A stretch of DNA of 6,885 bases, taken from the NCBI GenBank assembly GCA_022823105.1, contig JAJDXU010000183.1:1-6885 (forward strand). The letters are read 5' to 3'. This document shows, in pieces, positions 1-5,676 of this stretch. A model generated the notes under the pieces. That model was not told where the DNA came from and did no database searches. It saw nothing but the letters and a program-made list of their open reading frames with translations. Position 1 is the stretch's first letter, and each line of letters starts with the position of its first letter. A program made the position numbers and the translations under genes. The stretch is from Dehalococcoidia bacterium (GTDB lineage Bacteria > Chloroflexota > Dehalococcoidia > Lucifugimonadales > UBA3495).

Positions 1-1
1 C

Positions 2-1054
2 GTTCACGAGGGCCAAACGGCGACTTACACGGTCCGGCTCGACTCTGCGCCGTCAGCCGATGTGACCGTCACCATCGGCGCCACGACCGACGCTGAGTTC
101 GAAGTGGATCCGCTGACGCTGACGTTTACCCCCGGCAACTGGAGCGACCCTCAGGACGTTACTGTGACGACCCACGTGGACGCCGATGACGAAGCCGATT
201 ACCGCACTCTTTCGCACCAGGCTGACGGCGACTATGCAGCGGTGGAAATCGACCAGGTGACGGTCGTGGTTGCCGAGGCCTGCGACGTCATCTGGTGCGG
301 CATCCTGGAATTTGACAAGGTCAACCCGTACCAATTGCGGTTGGTCGATCTCGACGAAGCCGTTTTCCAGCAAGACGGAGTAGATCACCGGATCACGAAT
401 TCTATGTTGACTACCCGGGTATTGCCGGGTGATGAGGCGCAACCGCCGTTCGCCATACCGGAACGGGCATCGCTCAGGTTCTGGCTGCGGGGCGGGTTGG
501 CCGGCACGGGGTATTACACAAACTGGACCCTTTCTGTGAACGAGGTCGCACTGCCGTTCAGTGAAGCCCGAGCGGTGTACGACGACCTGGAGGGCAACGA
601 GAGGTTGCTGTTCCGGTGGTATGCGCCCGGCCTGAACCAATGGTTCCCCTCCGGCCAGGGCGCGCAGGGAGCGTCCTTGTACCTGCGGATCGAGGATACC
701 GGTGACCCTGAACCGCAGCCGCCGGGCCCGCCCATCTACCTTAGGATTCCCGTCACCCACTCTGCTCCGAACACGCTGGTCCTGCTGTGGAACCGCCCGC
801 ACACCCTGGACGACTACTACCATGAGTTGACCGCGTTCAAAGTGCAGTGGAAACAGTCGGACGGGAATTGGGACACCCCGGCCGACGTTGCCGAGGCCAG
901 CGTGGAGCCATTGGACAACGCCACCCACGGCTACGTCATAAGGGATTTGGAGGGCGGCCAGTCGTACGACATGAGGGTTATCGCGGTCAACGAGGTTGGC
1001 GAAAGCGAACCGTCGGCGGTGTTGACGGCGGTGGCCCCTTCCGACGGGTCGTAG
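2..1054 (+). CDS. Secreted multidomain protein with C-terminal fibronectin type III domain (5' partial)
   Basis: The frame is open from the left edge, so the start lies outside the window and 350 residues are visible. Residues 1-92 look like one Calx-beta-like repeat: a 'HEGQTATYTVRLDSAP' strand pair, then 'LTLTFTPGNW' and a 'DVTVTT' strand, with acidic residues (DADDEAD) that could bind Ca2+. Residues 96-232 form a beta-rich module with 'IWCGILEF' near its start, 'NWTLSVNEVALPFSEA' in the middle and 'WYAPGLNQWFPSG' near its end. I recall this module between repeats in Chloroflexota surface proteins. A Pro-rich linker (about 237-244) leads to a fibronectin III domain (about 245-346) with 'TLVLLWNRP', 'FKVQWKQ' and 'SYDMRVIAVNEVGES'. 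The protein ends just after it, with no membrane anchor or sorting signal. Role: probably extracellular binding or adhesion. The signal peptide is not visible. The domain calls are from pattern recognition, and the fibronectin III call is the firmest. Confidence 0.86.
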   Translation, partial: VHEGQTATYTVRLDSAPSADVTVTIGATTDAEFEVDPLTLTFTPGNWSDPQDVTVTTHVDADDEADYRTLSHQADGDYAAVEIDQVTVVVAEACDVIWCGILEFDKVNPYQLRLVDLDEAVFQQDGVDHRITNSMLTTRVLPGDEAQPPFAIPERASLRFWLRGGLAGTGYYTNWTLSVNEVALPFSEARAVYDDLEGNERLLFRWYAPGLNQWFPSGQGAQGASLYLRIEDTGDPEPQPPGPPIYLRIPVTHSAPNTLVLLWNRPHTLDDYYHELTAFKVQWKQSDGNWDTPADVAEASVEPLDNATHGYVIRDLEGGQSYDMRVIAVNEVGESEPSAVLTAVAPSDGS

Positions 1055-1084
1055 CCGACACGTTGTGAATGCGATCGCGACGAT

Positions 1085-1114
1085 TGATGCCAGGGCCGGT
1101 GATGCCAGGGCCGG
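1085..1114. repeat. Two tandem copies of a 15-bp repeat
   Basis: TGATGCCAGGGCCGG occurs at 1085-1099 and is repeated exactly at 1100-1114 with no spacer. Its core ATGCCAGGG appears a third time at 1163-1171, in the loop and right arm of the hairpin that follows. It lies 31 bases after the surface-protein stop codon. The function is unknown; it could be replication slippage or a small protein-binding array. Confidence 0.85.
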
Positions 1115-1147
1115 CCAATCGCCCTGAACTCGTAGCGTGACATTCGG

Positions 1148-1182
1148 GCAAGCGGCTCTCCAATGCCAGGGGAGCCGCTTGC
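1148..1182 (+). terminator. Strong hairpin downstream of the surface-protein gene, likely terminator
   Basis: The arms 1148-1161 and 1169-1182 pair over 14 positions with one T-G wobble (1159/1171), leaving a 7-base loop AATGCCA. It starts 94 bases after the stop at 1054 and before the promoter of the next gene, which is the right place for a terminator. There is no proper T-run after the stem on either strand (only CTTGCTGT on +). It may therefore act as a Rho-assisted or stem-only terminator, or protect the mRNA 3' end. Confidence 0.55.
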
Positions 1183-1249
1183 TGTAACCGCCCGCGGCGG
1201 GCCTGTCGCGCGGCGACGGGTCTAACGCGGATGCCTGTGCAGTTGCCAA

Positions 1250-1278
1250 CGGCCCGGAATGGGCCGGAACATATCCGG
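1250..1278. promoter_or_regulatory. Two overlapping short dyads upstream of the VOC promoter
   Basis: CGGCCC (1250-1255) pairs with GGGCCG (1261-1266) across a 5-base spacer. CCGGA (1264-1268) pairs with TCCGG (1274-1278), also across 5 bases. They share bases 1264-1266 and lie 25-53 bases upstream of the -35 box. Their position would suit a transcription-factor site, but the arms are short and GC-rich, so chance is a real alternative. Confidence 0.25.
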
Positions 1279-1302
1279 CAACCGCGACGCCCACCGCAAC
1301 GG

Positions 1303-1330
1303 TTGACGGAACATGGCGACGCGGCATAAT
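1303..1330 (+). promoter_or_regulatory. Sigma70-type promoter of the VOC gene
   Basis: The -35 hexamer TTGACG (1303-1308, 5 of 6 to consensus) and the -10 hexamer CATAAT (1325-1330, 5 of 6) are separated by 16 bases. Transcription would start near 1337, giving a short leader with the Shine-Dalgarno sequence at 1349-1353. This is the best promoter match I found in the window. The -10 box overlaps the upstream ATG at 1329, which argues against that ATG as the start codon. Confidence 0.55.
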
Positions 1331-1361
1331 GAGCCTTACCGAACAAACGGAGGAGATGACC

Positions 1362-1910
1362 ATGCCAGCGAAAGTCGCCAACCTCGGCCATATTGGATTC
1401 TACGTTCGAGACCTCGACGTGATGATGGAGTTCTATGAGAATTTCATGGGCATGACCCTCACCAAGGTCGGCCCGCTGGGCGCGTTCTTCAGCGCGGACC
1501 CCGAGGCCTGCGACCATGAGATCGCGCTGATCAACGGCCGGCCTTCGCTGGAAGACCCGCAGTGGATCCAGCAGATTTCGATGCGAGTGGAATCCCTGGA
1601 CGATCTCCGCGATTTCAAGCGCCGAATCGTGGAACGCGGCTACCAGATCGACCGCATCGTGTCCCACGCCAGCGCCATCGGCTGCTACTTCCGCGACCCG
1701 GAGAACAACCCCACCGAGATCTTCTGGCTCACCGGCCACACGTCCTGGGCCCAGGTGGGCATCCCCATCGACATCGACCGATCGGACGAGGATGTGATGG
1801 CAGAGGTGCTGCGCTCTTACGATGCCGTGAAGAGCGTCGAGATGGGCAAGCCGGCCAGTCCGGAAACGGTCTCAGCCATACGCGAACTTACTGCGGCCTC
1901 CAGCACGTAG
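1362..1910 (+). CDS. VOC-family protein (glyoxalase/extradiol dioxygenase fold)
   Basis: This 182-residue cytoplasmic enzyme has one pair of beta-alpha-beta-beta-beta modules, about residues 7-58 and 67-124. Module 1 opens with 'LGHIGFYVRDL' (His10) and module 2 with 'QQISMRVESLDDL'. Module 2 ends with the family signature 'FRDPENNPTEIFW'. By family pattern the metal ligands would be His10, Gln71 (where His is commoner) and Glu119, with His52 nearby. The fold serves glyoxalases, extradiol dioxygenases and fosfomycin-type transferases, and the substrate cannot be told from sequence. The last 55 or so residues extend past the fold. Start choice: GGAGG at 1349-1353 lies 8 bases before ATG 1362 but only 2 before ATG 1356, and the in-frame ATG at 1329 falls within the -10 box. 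It appears to be a single-gene unit with its own promoter and converges on the transporter gene. Confidence 0.92.
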   Translation: MPAKVANLGHIGFYVRDLDVMMEFYENFMGMTLTKVGPLGAFFSADPEACDHEIALINGRPSLEDPQWIQQISMRVESLDDLRDFKRRIVERGYQIDRIVSHASAIGCYFRDPENNPTEIFWLTGHTSWAQVGIPIDIDRSDEDVMAEVLRSYDAVKSVEMGKPASPETVSAIRELTAASST

Positions 1911-1918
1911 AAATCGAG

Positions 1919-1983
1919 GCTGCCTGCCCCGTAGCGCCCGAACCGCACGCGTCGCCACGCGCGCGGCGAGCGGTTCAGGCAGC
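1919..1983. repeat. Nested inverted repeats after the VOC gene
   Basis: Three pairs of arms nest in this stretch: GCTGCCTG (1919-1926) with CAGGCAGC (1976-1983), GAACCGC (1940-1946) with GCGGTTC (1970-1976), and TCGCC (1952-1956) with GGCGA (1965-1969). The outer and middle pairs share one base at 1976. It begins 8 bases after the VOC stop and could fold as a branched 3' structure in the VOC mRNA. No T-run follows. High GC makes some pairing expected. Confidence 0.4.
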
Positions 1984-2058
1984 GTCAGGGCCGCCCGGCG
2001 ACGCATCAACAACCGACGCATCGAAAGGCCGCGGAGGCTGTTGAGGGCTTTGCGAAAT

Positions 2059-2074
2059 CGGTGGCGCGCCACCG
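2059..2074. terminator. Perfect 16-bp palindrome between convergent genes, candidate bidirectional terminator
   Basis: CGGTGGCG/CGCCACCG is a perfect palindrome, extended by A-T pairs (2056/2077, 2057/2076) and a T-G wobble (2058/2075). On + it is followed by GTTCGTTT, and on - by ATTTCG, so both exits are slightly T-rich. It starts 7 bases downstream of the transporter stop at 2082 and is the last structure in the VOC 3' region. That position suits a shared terminator. The centre has no unpaired loop, so an RNA hairpin would need to open a few central bases. Confidence 0.45.
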
Positions 2075-2081
2075 GTTCGTT

Positions 2082-4127
2082 TCACGTCTCAGTAGGGCCG
2101 ATGCTGGTCAGATCGTCGGGCAAAACCCCGCGGACGGTAGCCAGCGCCTCGCCTCCGGCGTCGGACGCCGCGCTGATGATCCCGCCGGCCATGGCCGCCG
2201 CGGCCGCATCCTCGTCAACTCCCAGCTCCGACGCCATTTGACGGGCCGCCGCGATCGCGGCGCCAGCGATGTCGCCGAGGTCCTGGTCCGACTCCAGGGC
2301 CCCCTGTATGCTGCCGTAGCCGGCGCCGTGCAAAGCGTCCAACGGATCCACCGACGTGCTGGCCAACGTGCGCAACGCTCCGGTAACCGAGGCGCGCGTG
2401 ACCCGCTCGAACTGGCCCACGAATCCTTCCCCGGCGTGCATCGCGCCGCGGGTAGCATACTGAGCCAGTTCAACTCCGTGCTCGCCAACATTCTCGACGC
2501 CGTCGATGGCCAGGGCCAGCGCCTGGCTCACACGATCCTCCACCTCCGCTGCCAGCCGACGGCCGCGACCGGCCGATGTGACGGCGGCCCGGGTTGAAGA
2601 CGCGAGCTCGTATGCCATGACGCCCAGCGCGACCTCGGCCCCGGGAATGCGGCGGATGTATCCGTAGGACGCTGCTGAAAGCGCCTCGACCCCGGGCACC
2701 GAACTCACTGCGCGCATTACCGGCGTCATTCCGGCCATCAACTCCTGCATGGCGACTTCCCGGTCCGCCGCGCCTTCCTCCTGCAGCCGGGTCAGCAGGT
2801 TGAGCGACGCCGCGCCGACGATGAACGAGATCACGAATAGAAAGTCGATGCCAGTCAGGGCGACGGCCGGCAATGCGATAACGCCTCCGGATGAAGTCCA
2901 GCTCAAATCGACGCGGAAGAGATGGTTCGTGAAGTAGTCCGCCAGCGCACCGCCCACGATGGGTCCCGCTCCAGAACCCAGTCCGGTGGCAACCGCCGCA
3001 ACGCCGATGTACGGCGTGGCGCGACCCTCAGGGGTGGTCTTAAGCGCGATCGTCTGCACCGTGAGCAGGACACCGGCGGCTGCAACGCCCGCAAATGCGT
3101 GCAGCGCTACCAGGAGCGGAACAGAGAGAAAATGCCGGTCCGGGTTCGTGGTGAACACCCAACCGATGATCACCAGCAGATACAGCGACGCCGCCAGTGA
3201 GAGCACCGTTTTGATGCCGAGTCGGTCGGCCATCGCTCCCCAAACCCTCACGAACAGCACGTTGGACACCTGGCTCAGCATGGTGAATCCGATGACCATG
3301 GGAAGCGAAAATCCCAGGCGTGTGAGCATGTACACGGCGAAGAATGGGACCGCCAGGTTCAGGGCGAAGTTCCAGAACAGCAGGAACCGCAACAGACTCC
3401 GGAAATTGGAGTCTCGCAGCGGCTCCAGGATTATCTCCAGCGCAGAGCGGTCCGACTCCGCGGTCTGCGGCATCAGCGGTTCGCGGCTGAATGCAACCAG
3501 TGCAGGGCCCACCAACCCGAAGATCAGCCAACCTCCCAACATCAGGATGGAGTACGCGAATATGGACCGGTCCGGCGGCGCAAATCCCTGCCACCACGAA
3601 ACGAAGAAACTCCCGCCGAGACCCACCAACACCACCGCCACCGTCATCAGCGCCATTCGAGTGCTGTAAAAACGGCCCAGCATCTCCCGGGGGACCAGGT
3701 CCCGCATCCAGCTTGTTTGAGCGGTGACCCATACCGGAGTGAACAGCCCCCGCAGTGCCAGGAAAACGATCACCGCCGAGATCGCCAGCGGTCCCGGCGT
3801 GTCCAGAACGAATGGCACCGCTGCGATGGGCACCCACATAAACTGCGCCAGGAACCAGGAGGGCAGCCCGATCGCCTTGCGGGCGCGATAACGCTCCACG
3901 GCCAGCACGGCCGGAAGCTGTGCCACCTGGGAAACCGGCGGCAGGGCGGCCAGGATGCCCACCTGGAGGTTGTTGGCGCCAAGGGCCAGCGCATAGGCGG
4001 CCATGAACCCGCCGCTGCCCAGGCTGAACATGGCGCCGCCGAGCACGCCATCCCAGCGCATCAGCCTGAGGCTGCGTTGAACTTCCCGCTGGCACAGAGT
4101 GGCGCTGGGGCGAAGGAAGCCGAACAT
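2082..4127 (-). CDS. Major facilitator superfamily transporter with long C-terminal cytoplasmic tail
   Basis: Of 681 residues, about 1-450 form an MFS core with 12 likely membrane helices (near 27-49, 55-77, 87-108, 112-135, 157-177, 189-213, 244-269, 272-295, 306-327, 333-360, 373-395, 418-446). The central loop is about 214-243. The second half keeps a motif-A-like loop 'GAMADRLGIK' (297-306), while the first-half loop is degenerate ('ERYRARKA'). Such proteins move small solutes using ion gradients; the substrate is not predictable. Residues 451-681 are an Ala/Gly-rich extension, probably helical and cytoplasmic, of no family I recognise. MFS proteins usually end near 400-450. The start at 4127 lies 10 bases after the mgtE stop, with a weak AGGCG ribosome site overlapping that stop, suggesting translational coupling. 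An internal Met at residue 23 is a less likely start. Confidence 0.93.
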   Translation of the reverse strand: MFGFLRPSATLCQREVQRSLRLMRWDGVLGGAMFSLGSGGFMAAYALALGANNLQVGILAALPPVSQVAQLPAVLAVERYRARKAIGLPSWFLAQFMWVPIAAVPFVLDTPGPLAISAVIVFLALRGLFTPVWVTAQTSWMRDLVPREMLGRFYSTRMALMTVAVVLVGLGGSFFVSWWQGFAPPDRSIFAYSILMLGGWLIFGLVGPALVAFSREPLMPQTAESDRSALEIILEPLRDSNFRSLLRFLLFWNFALNLAVPFFAVYMLTRLGFSLPMVIGFTMLSQVSNVLFVRVWGAMADRLGIKTVLSLAASLYLLVIIGWVFTTNPDRHFLSVPLLVALHAFAGVAAAGVLLTVQTIALKTTPEGRATPYIGVAAVATGLGSGAGPIVGGALADYFTNHLFRVDLSWTSSGGVIALPAVALTGIDFLFVISFIVGAASLNLLTRLQEEGAADREVAMQELMAGMTPVMRAVSSVPGVEALSAASYGYIRRIPGAEVALGVMAYELASSTRAAVTSAGRGRRLAAEVEDRVSQALALAIDGVENVGEHGVELAQYATRGAMHAGEGFVGQFERVTRASVTGALRTLASTSVDPLDALHGAGYGSIQGALESDQDLGDIAGAAIAAARQMASELGVDEDAAAAAMAGGIISAASDAGGEALATVRGVLPDDLTSIGPTET

Positions 4128-4137
4128 GGCGGTTCGC

Positions 4138-5514
4138 CTACACGATCAGGTTGATGGCGATGCTGGCTATGCCCAGAAACAGAAGGAAACCGAACACGTC
4201 GGTCACCGTGGTGACTGCTACCGCCGACGCCACCGCCGGATCGATACCGATGCGCCGCAACAGCAGCGGCACCCCCGCGCCAACCACGCCGGCCATGGCC
4301 ATGTTGCCCAGCATGGCCATGCCCAACACCAGCGCGAGTCCCAGGTTCTGCTTCCACAACGCCGCGATGACCGCCACCAACACGCCCAGCCACACCCCAT
4401 GAATCAGGCCGAGTATCAACTCGCGCGTAAGCAGACGTCTCGCCCGCATGCCAACCAGTTCTCCCAGCGCCATGGCACGCACGATGAGAGTGAGAGTCTG
4501 CGTGCCGCCGATTCCACCCTGGCCAGCCACCACCGGGAGGAACGCGGCCAGCACGACCACGCGGGCCAGGGTGGACTCGAACAGCGAAACGGTGAATGCC
4601 GCCAGGAAAGTCGTGCCCAGGTTGATGGTGAGCCAGGGCAGGCGCGTGCGGATGGAGCCCAGCAGTGGCCCATCGGCGCTGTCGCCGGCCACGTTCGCCA
4701 CCTGGAGAATCTGCTCAGTGTCCTGGGCGACCGAGGCGCTCAGGAGGTAGGTGGCGGGGATCACACCGATCAGCTTGCCATCGTCAACCACCGGCAGTTG
4801 GGTCAAATTGTAGTGGCGCTGGAGCCGGGCACACTCCTCGCGAGGGGTATCCGCGGATACCGGGGCCATGATGGGCGACGTCAACGAATCAACGGACGTT
4901 TGGTCCGCCGACATCGCCAGGTCGATCATGCTGATCTGACCCGCCAGGTTTTGCCCCTCGTCAAGAACGAATACGTGGGTGAAGCTGTGACCGTTTCCCT
5001 CCAGCTCCCGCAGGCTCTCTCGGGCGTCCTCCACCCGGCCGGCCTGTGCAACGGCGGGAAAATGGGTGACCATGAACGCCCCCGCAGTGTCGAGTTCGGG
5101 AGTTTCAACATGCTCATCCTCCAGCGGGCCCCCGATGACCTCGACCACTTCGCGCGCCCGCGCCCTGGGCAGGCGACGCAGAATGTCGACCGCCGACCTC
5201 GGATGCACCTGCGTGAGCGCGGCGGAGAGGACGCCCGTTCCCAGGCGGGTGCCCACACGGGCGGCCTGAACCGGGTTCATGTGCCGGAACATCCAGACCA
5301 CGGCGTCGGGAGACATCACCGCCACGATGGCCTCCCTGCTGTTGCGGGGCAGGGTCGCCACGATGCTGCCCATGTCGGCGGGATGCAGGCGTCGCAGTTG
5401 TTCCCACGCCGATTGCTCCTCGCCGTTCCTGATCAGCCTCCGCACCTCCCGGGCGATGACCGTGGCCTCATCCGTCGAGATGATGGTTTGCTGGTAAGCT
5501 GCCGGTTCCACCAT
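4138..5514 (-). CDS. mgtE: Magnesium transporter MgtE
   Basis: This 458-residue inner-membrane Mg2+ channel has the family's full architecture and usual length (about 450). The N-domain (about 10-140) is a helical repeat ('LHPADMGSIVATLP', 'MNPVQAARV'). Two CBS domains follow (about 144-205, starting 'GAFMVTHFPAVAQ', and about 206-262, with 'LTQLPVVDDGKLIGVI'). They sense cytosolic Mg2+ and close the pore when it is plentiful. After the plug region come five membrane helices (about 290-458), opening with 'RLPWLTINLG'. The pore signature 'PVVAGQGGIGGTQT' (327-340) has Ile335 where GGN is usual. 'VTTVTDVFGF' carries Asp439, matching the selectivity aspartate of Thermus MgtE. An upstream Met at 5580 is open in frame. 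ATG 5514 is preferred because AAGGAG (5522-5527) sits 7 bases before it and the protein then has normal length. It is probably co-transcribed with the downstream transporter. Confidence 0.96.
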   Translation of the reverse strand: MVEPAAYQQTIISTDEATVIAREVRRLIRNGEEQSAWEQLRRLHPADMGSIVATLPRNSREAIVAVMSPDAVVWMFRHMNPVQAARVGTRLGTGVLSAALTQVHPRSAVDILRRLPRARAREVVEVIGGPLEDEHVETPELDTAGAFMVTHFPAVAQAGRVEDARESLRELEGNGHSFTHVFVLDEGQNLAGQISMIDLAMSADQTSVDSLTSPIMAPVSADTPREECARLQRHYNLTQLPVVDDGKLIGVIPATYLLSASVAQDTEQILQVANVAGDSADGPLLGSIRTRLPWLTINLGTTFLAAFTVSLFESTLARVVVLAAFLPVVAGQGGIGGTQTLTLIVRAMALGELVGMRARRLLTRELILGLIHGVWLGVLVAVIAALWKQNLGLALVLGMAMLGNMAMAGVVGAGVPLLLRRIGIDPAVASAVAVTTVTDVFGFLLFLGIASIAINLIV

Positions 5515-5560
5515 ATCGGGACTCCTTCCCCAAGGGCAGACATATCGAACCCTACTGCGA

Positions 5561-5606
5561 ACGCTCCGGGTGCGGCGCACGCTCTCCGCTGCCGCGCCCG
5601 GAGCGT
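5561..5606 (-). promoter_or_regulatory. Strong GC hairpin in the mgtE leader (terminator or leader element)
   Basis: Bases 5561-5576 pair with 5591-5606 over 16 positions: a perfect 10-bp outer stem, one T-G wobble (5571/5596) and a perfect 5-bp inner stem, with a 14-base loop. It sits between the ATP-grasp stop (5677) and the mgtE start (5514), 46 bases before the mgtE ATG on the transcribed strand. No T-run follows. It could end ATP-grasp transcription, act as an mRNA processing site, or be part of a leader control of mgtE. I do not recognise the conserved sequences of the M-box riboswitch here. Confidence 0.5.
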
Positions 5607-5676
5607 CACGACAACGCGGTAATCTGAACCCGGGCGCTTGGGTCTCCCGCGCACGGGTCGTAGCGTCGTGGTCGGT

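Larger units (their letters stand above)
1055..1361. other. Intergenic region between the surface-protein gene and the VOC gene
   Basis: This 307-base gap has no credible gene. It holds a 15-bp tandem repeat (1085-1114), a terminator-like hairpin (1148-1182), a short GC palindrome around 1191-1201 (CCCGC/GCGGG), two overlapping dyads (1250-1278), a sigma70-like promoter (1303-1330) and the Shine-Dalgarno sequence of the VOC gene (1349-1353). Long antisense reading frames cross it, but they are explained by high GC content. Confidence 0.8.

Noticed and set aside
53..1381. 442-codon open frame on the minus strand across the surface-protein gene
   Set aside because: It is antisense to a gene with clear domains, its translation is Arg/Val/Pro/Gly-rich without recognisable motifs, and long antisense frames are expected at this GC content.
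987..1739. 250-codon minus-strand frame spanning the VOC promoter and gene
   Set aside because: It overlaps a promoter, a ribosome site and a well-supported VOC gene, and its sequence shows no recognisable protein pattern.
5541..5560. GGGTTCGAT on the minus strand, resembling a tRNA T-loop
   Set aside because: The flanking bases do not form the 5-bp T-stem and no acceptor or anticodon arms can be built around it.
5515..5580. N-terminal extension of MgtE back to an ATG at 5580
   Set aside because: The extra 22 residues are Arg-rich, come partly from the leader hairpin, and lie upstream of a well-placed AAGGAG that serves ATG 5514.
4099..5622. 507-codon open frame on the plus strand antisense to mgtE
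   Set aside because: The translation is rich in His, Gln and Arg and has no domain. MgtE on the other strand is unmistakable, so this is a codon-bias shadow.
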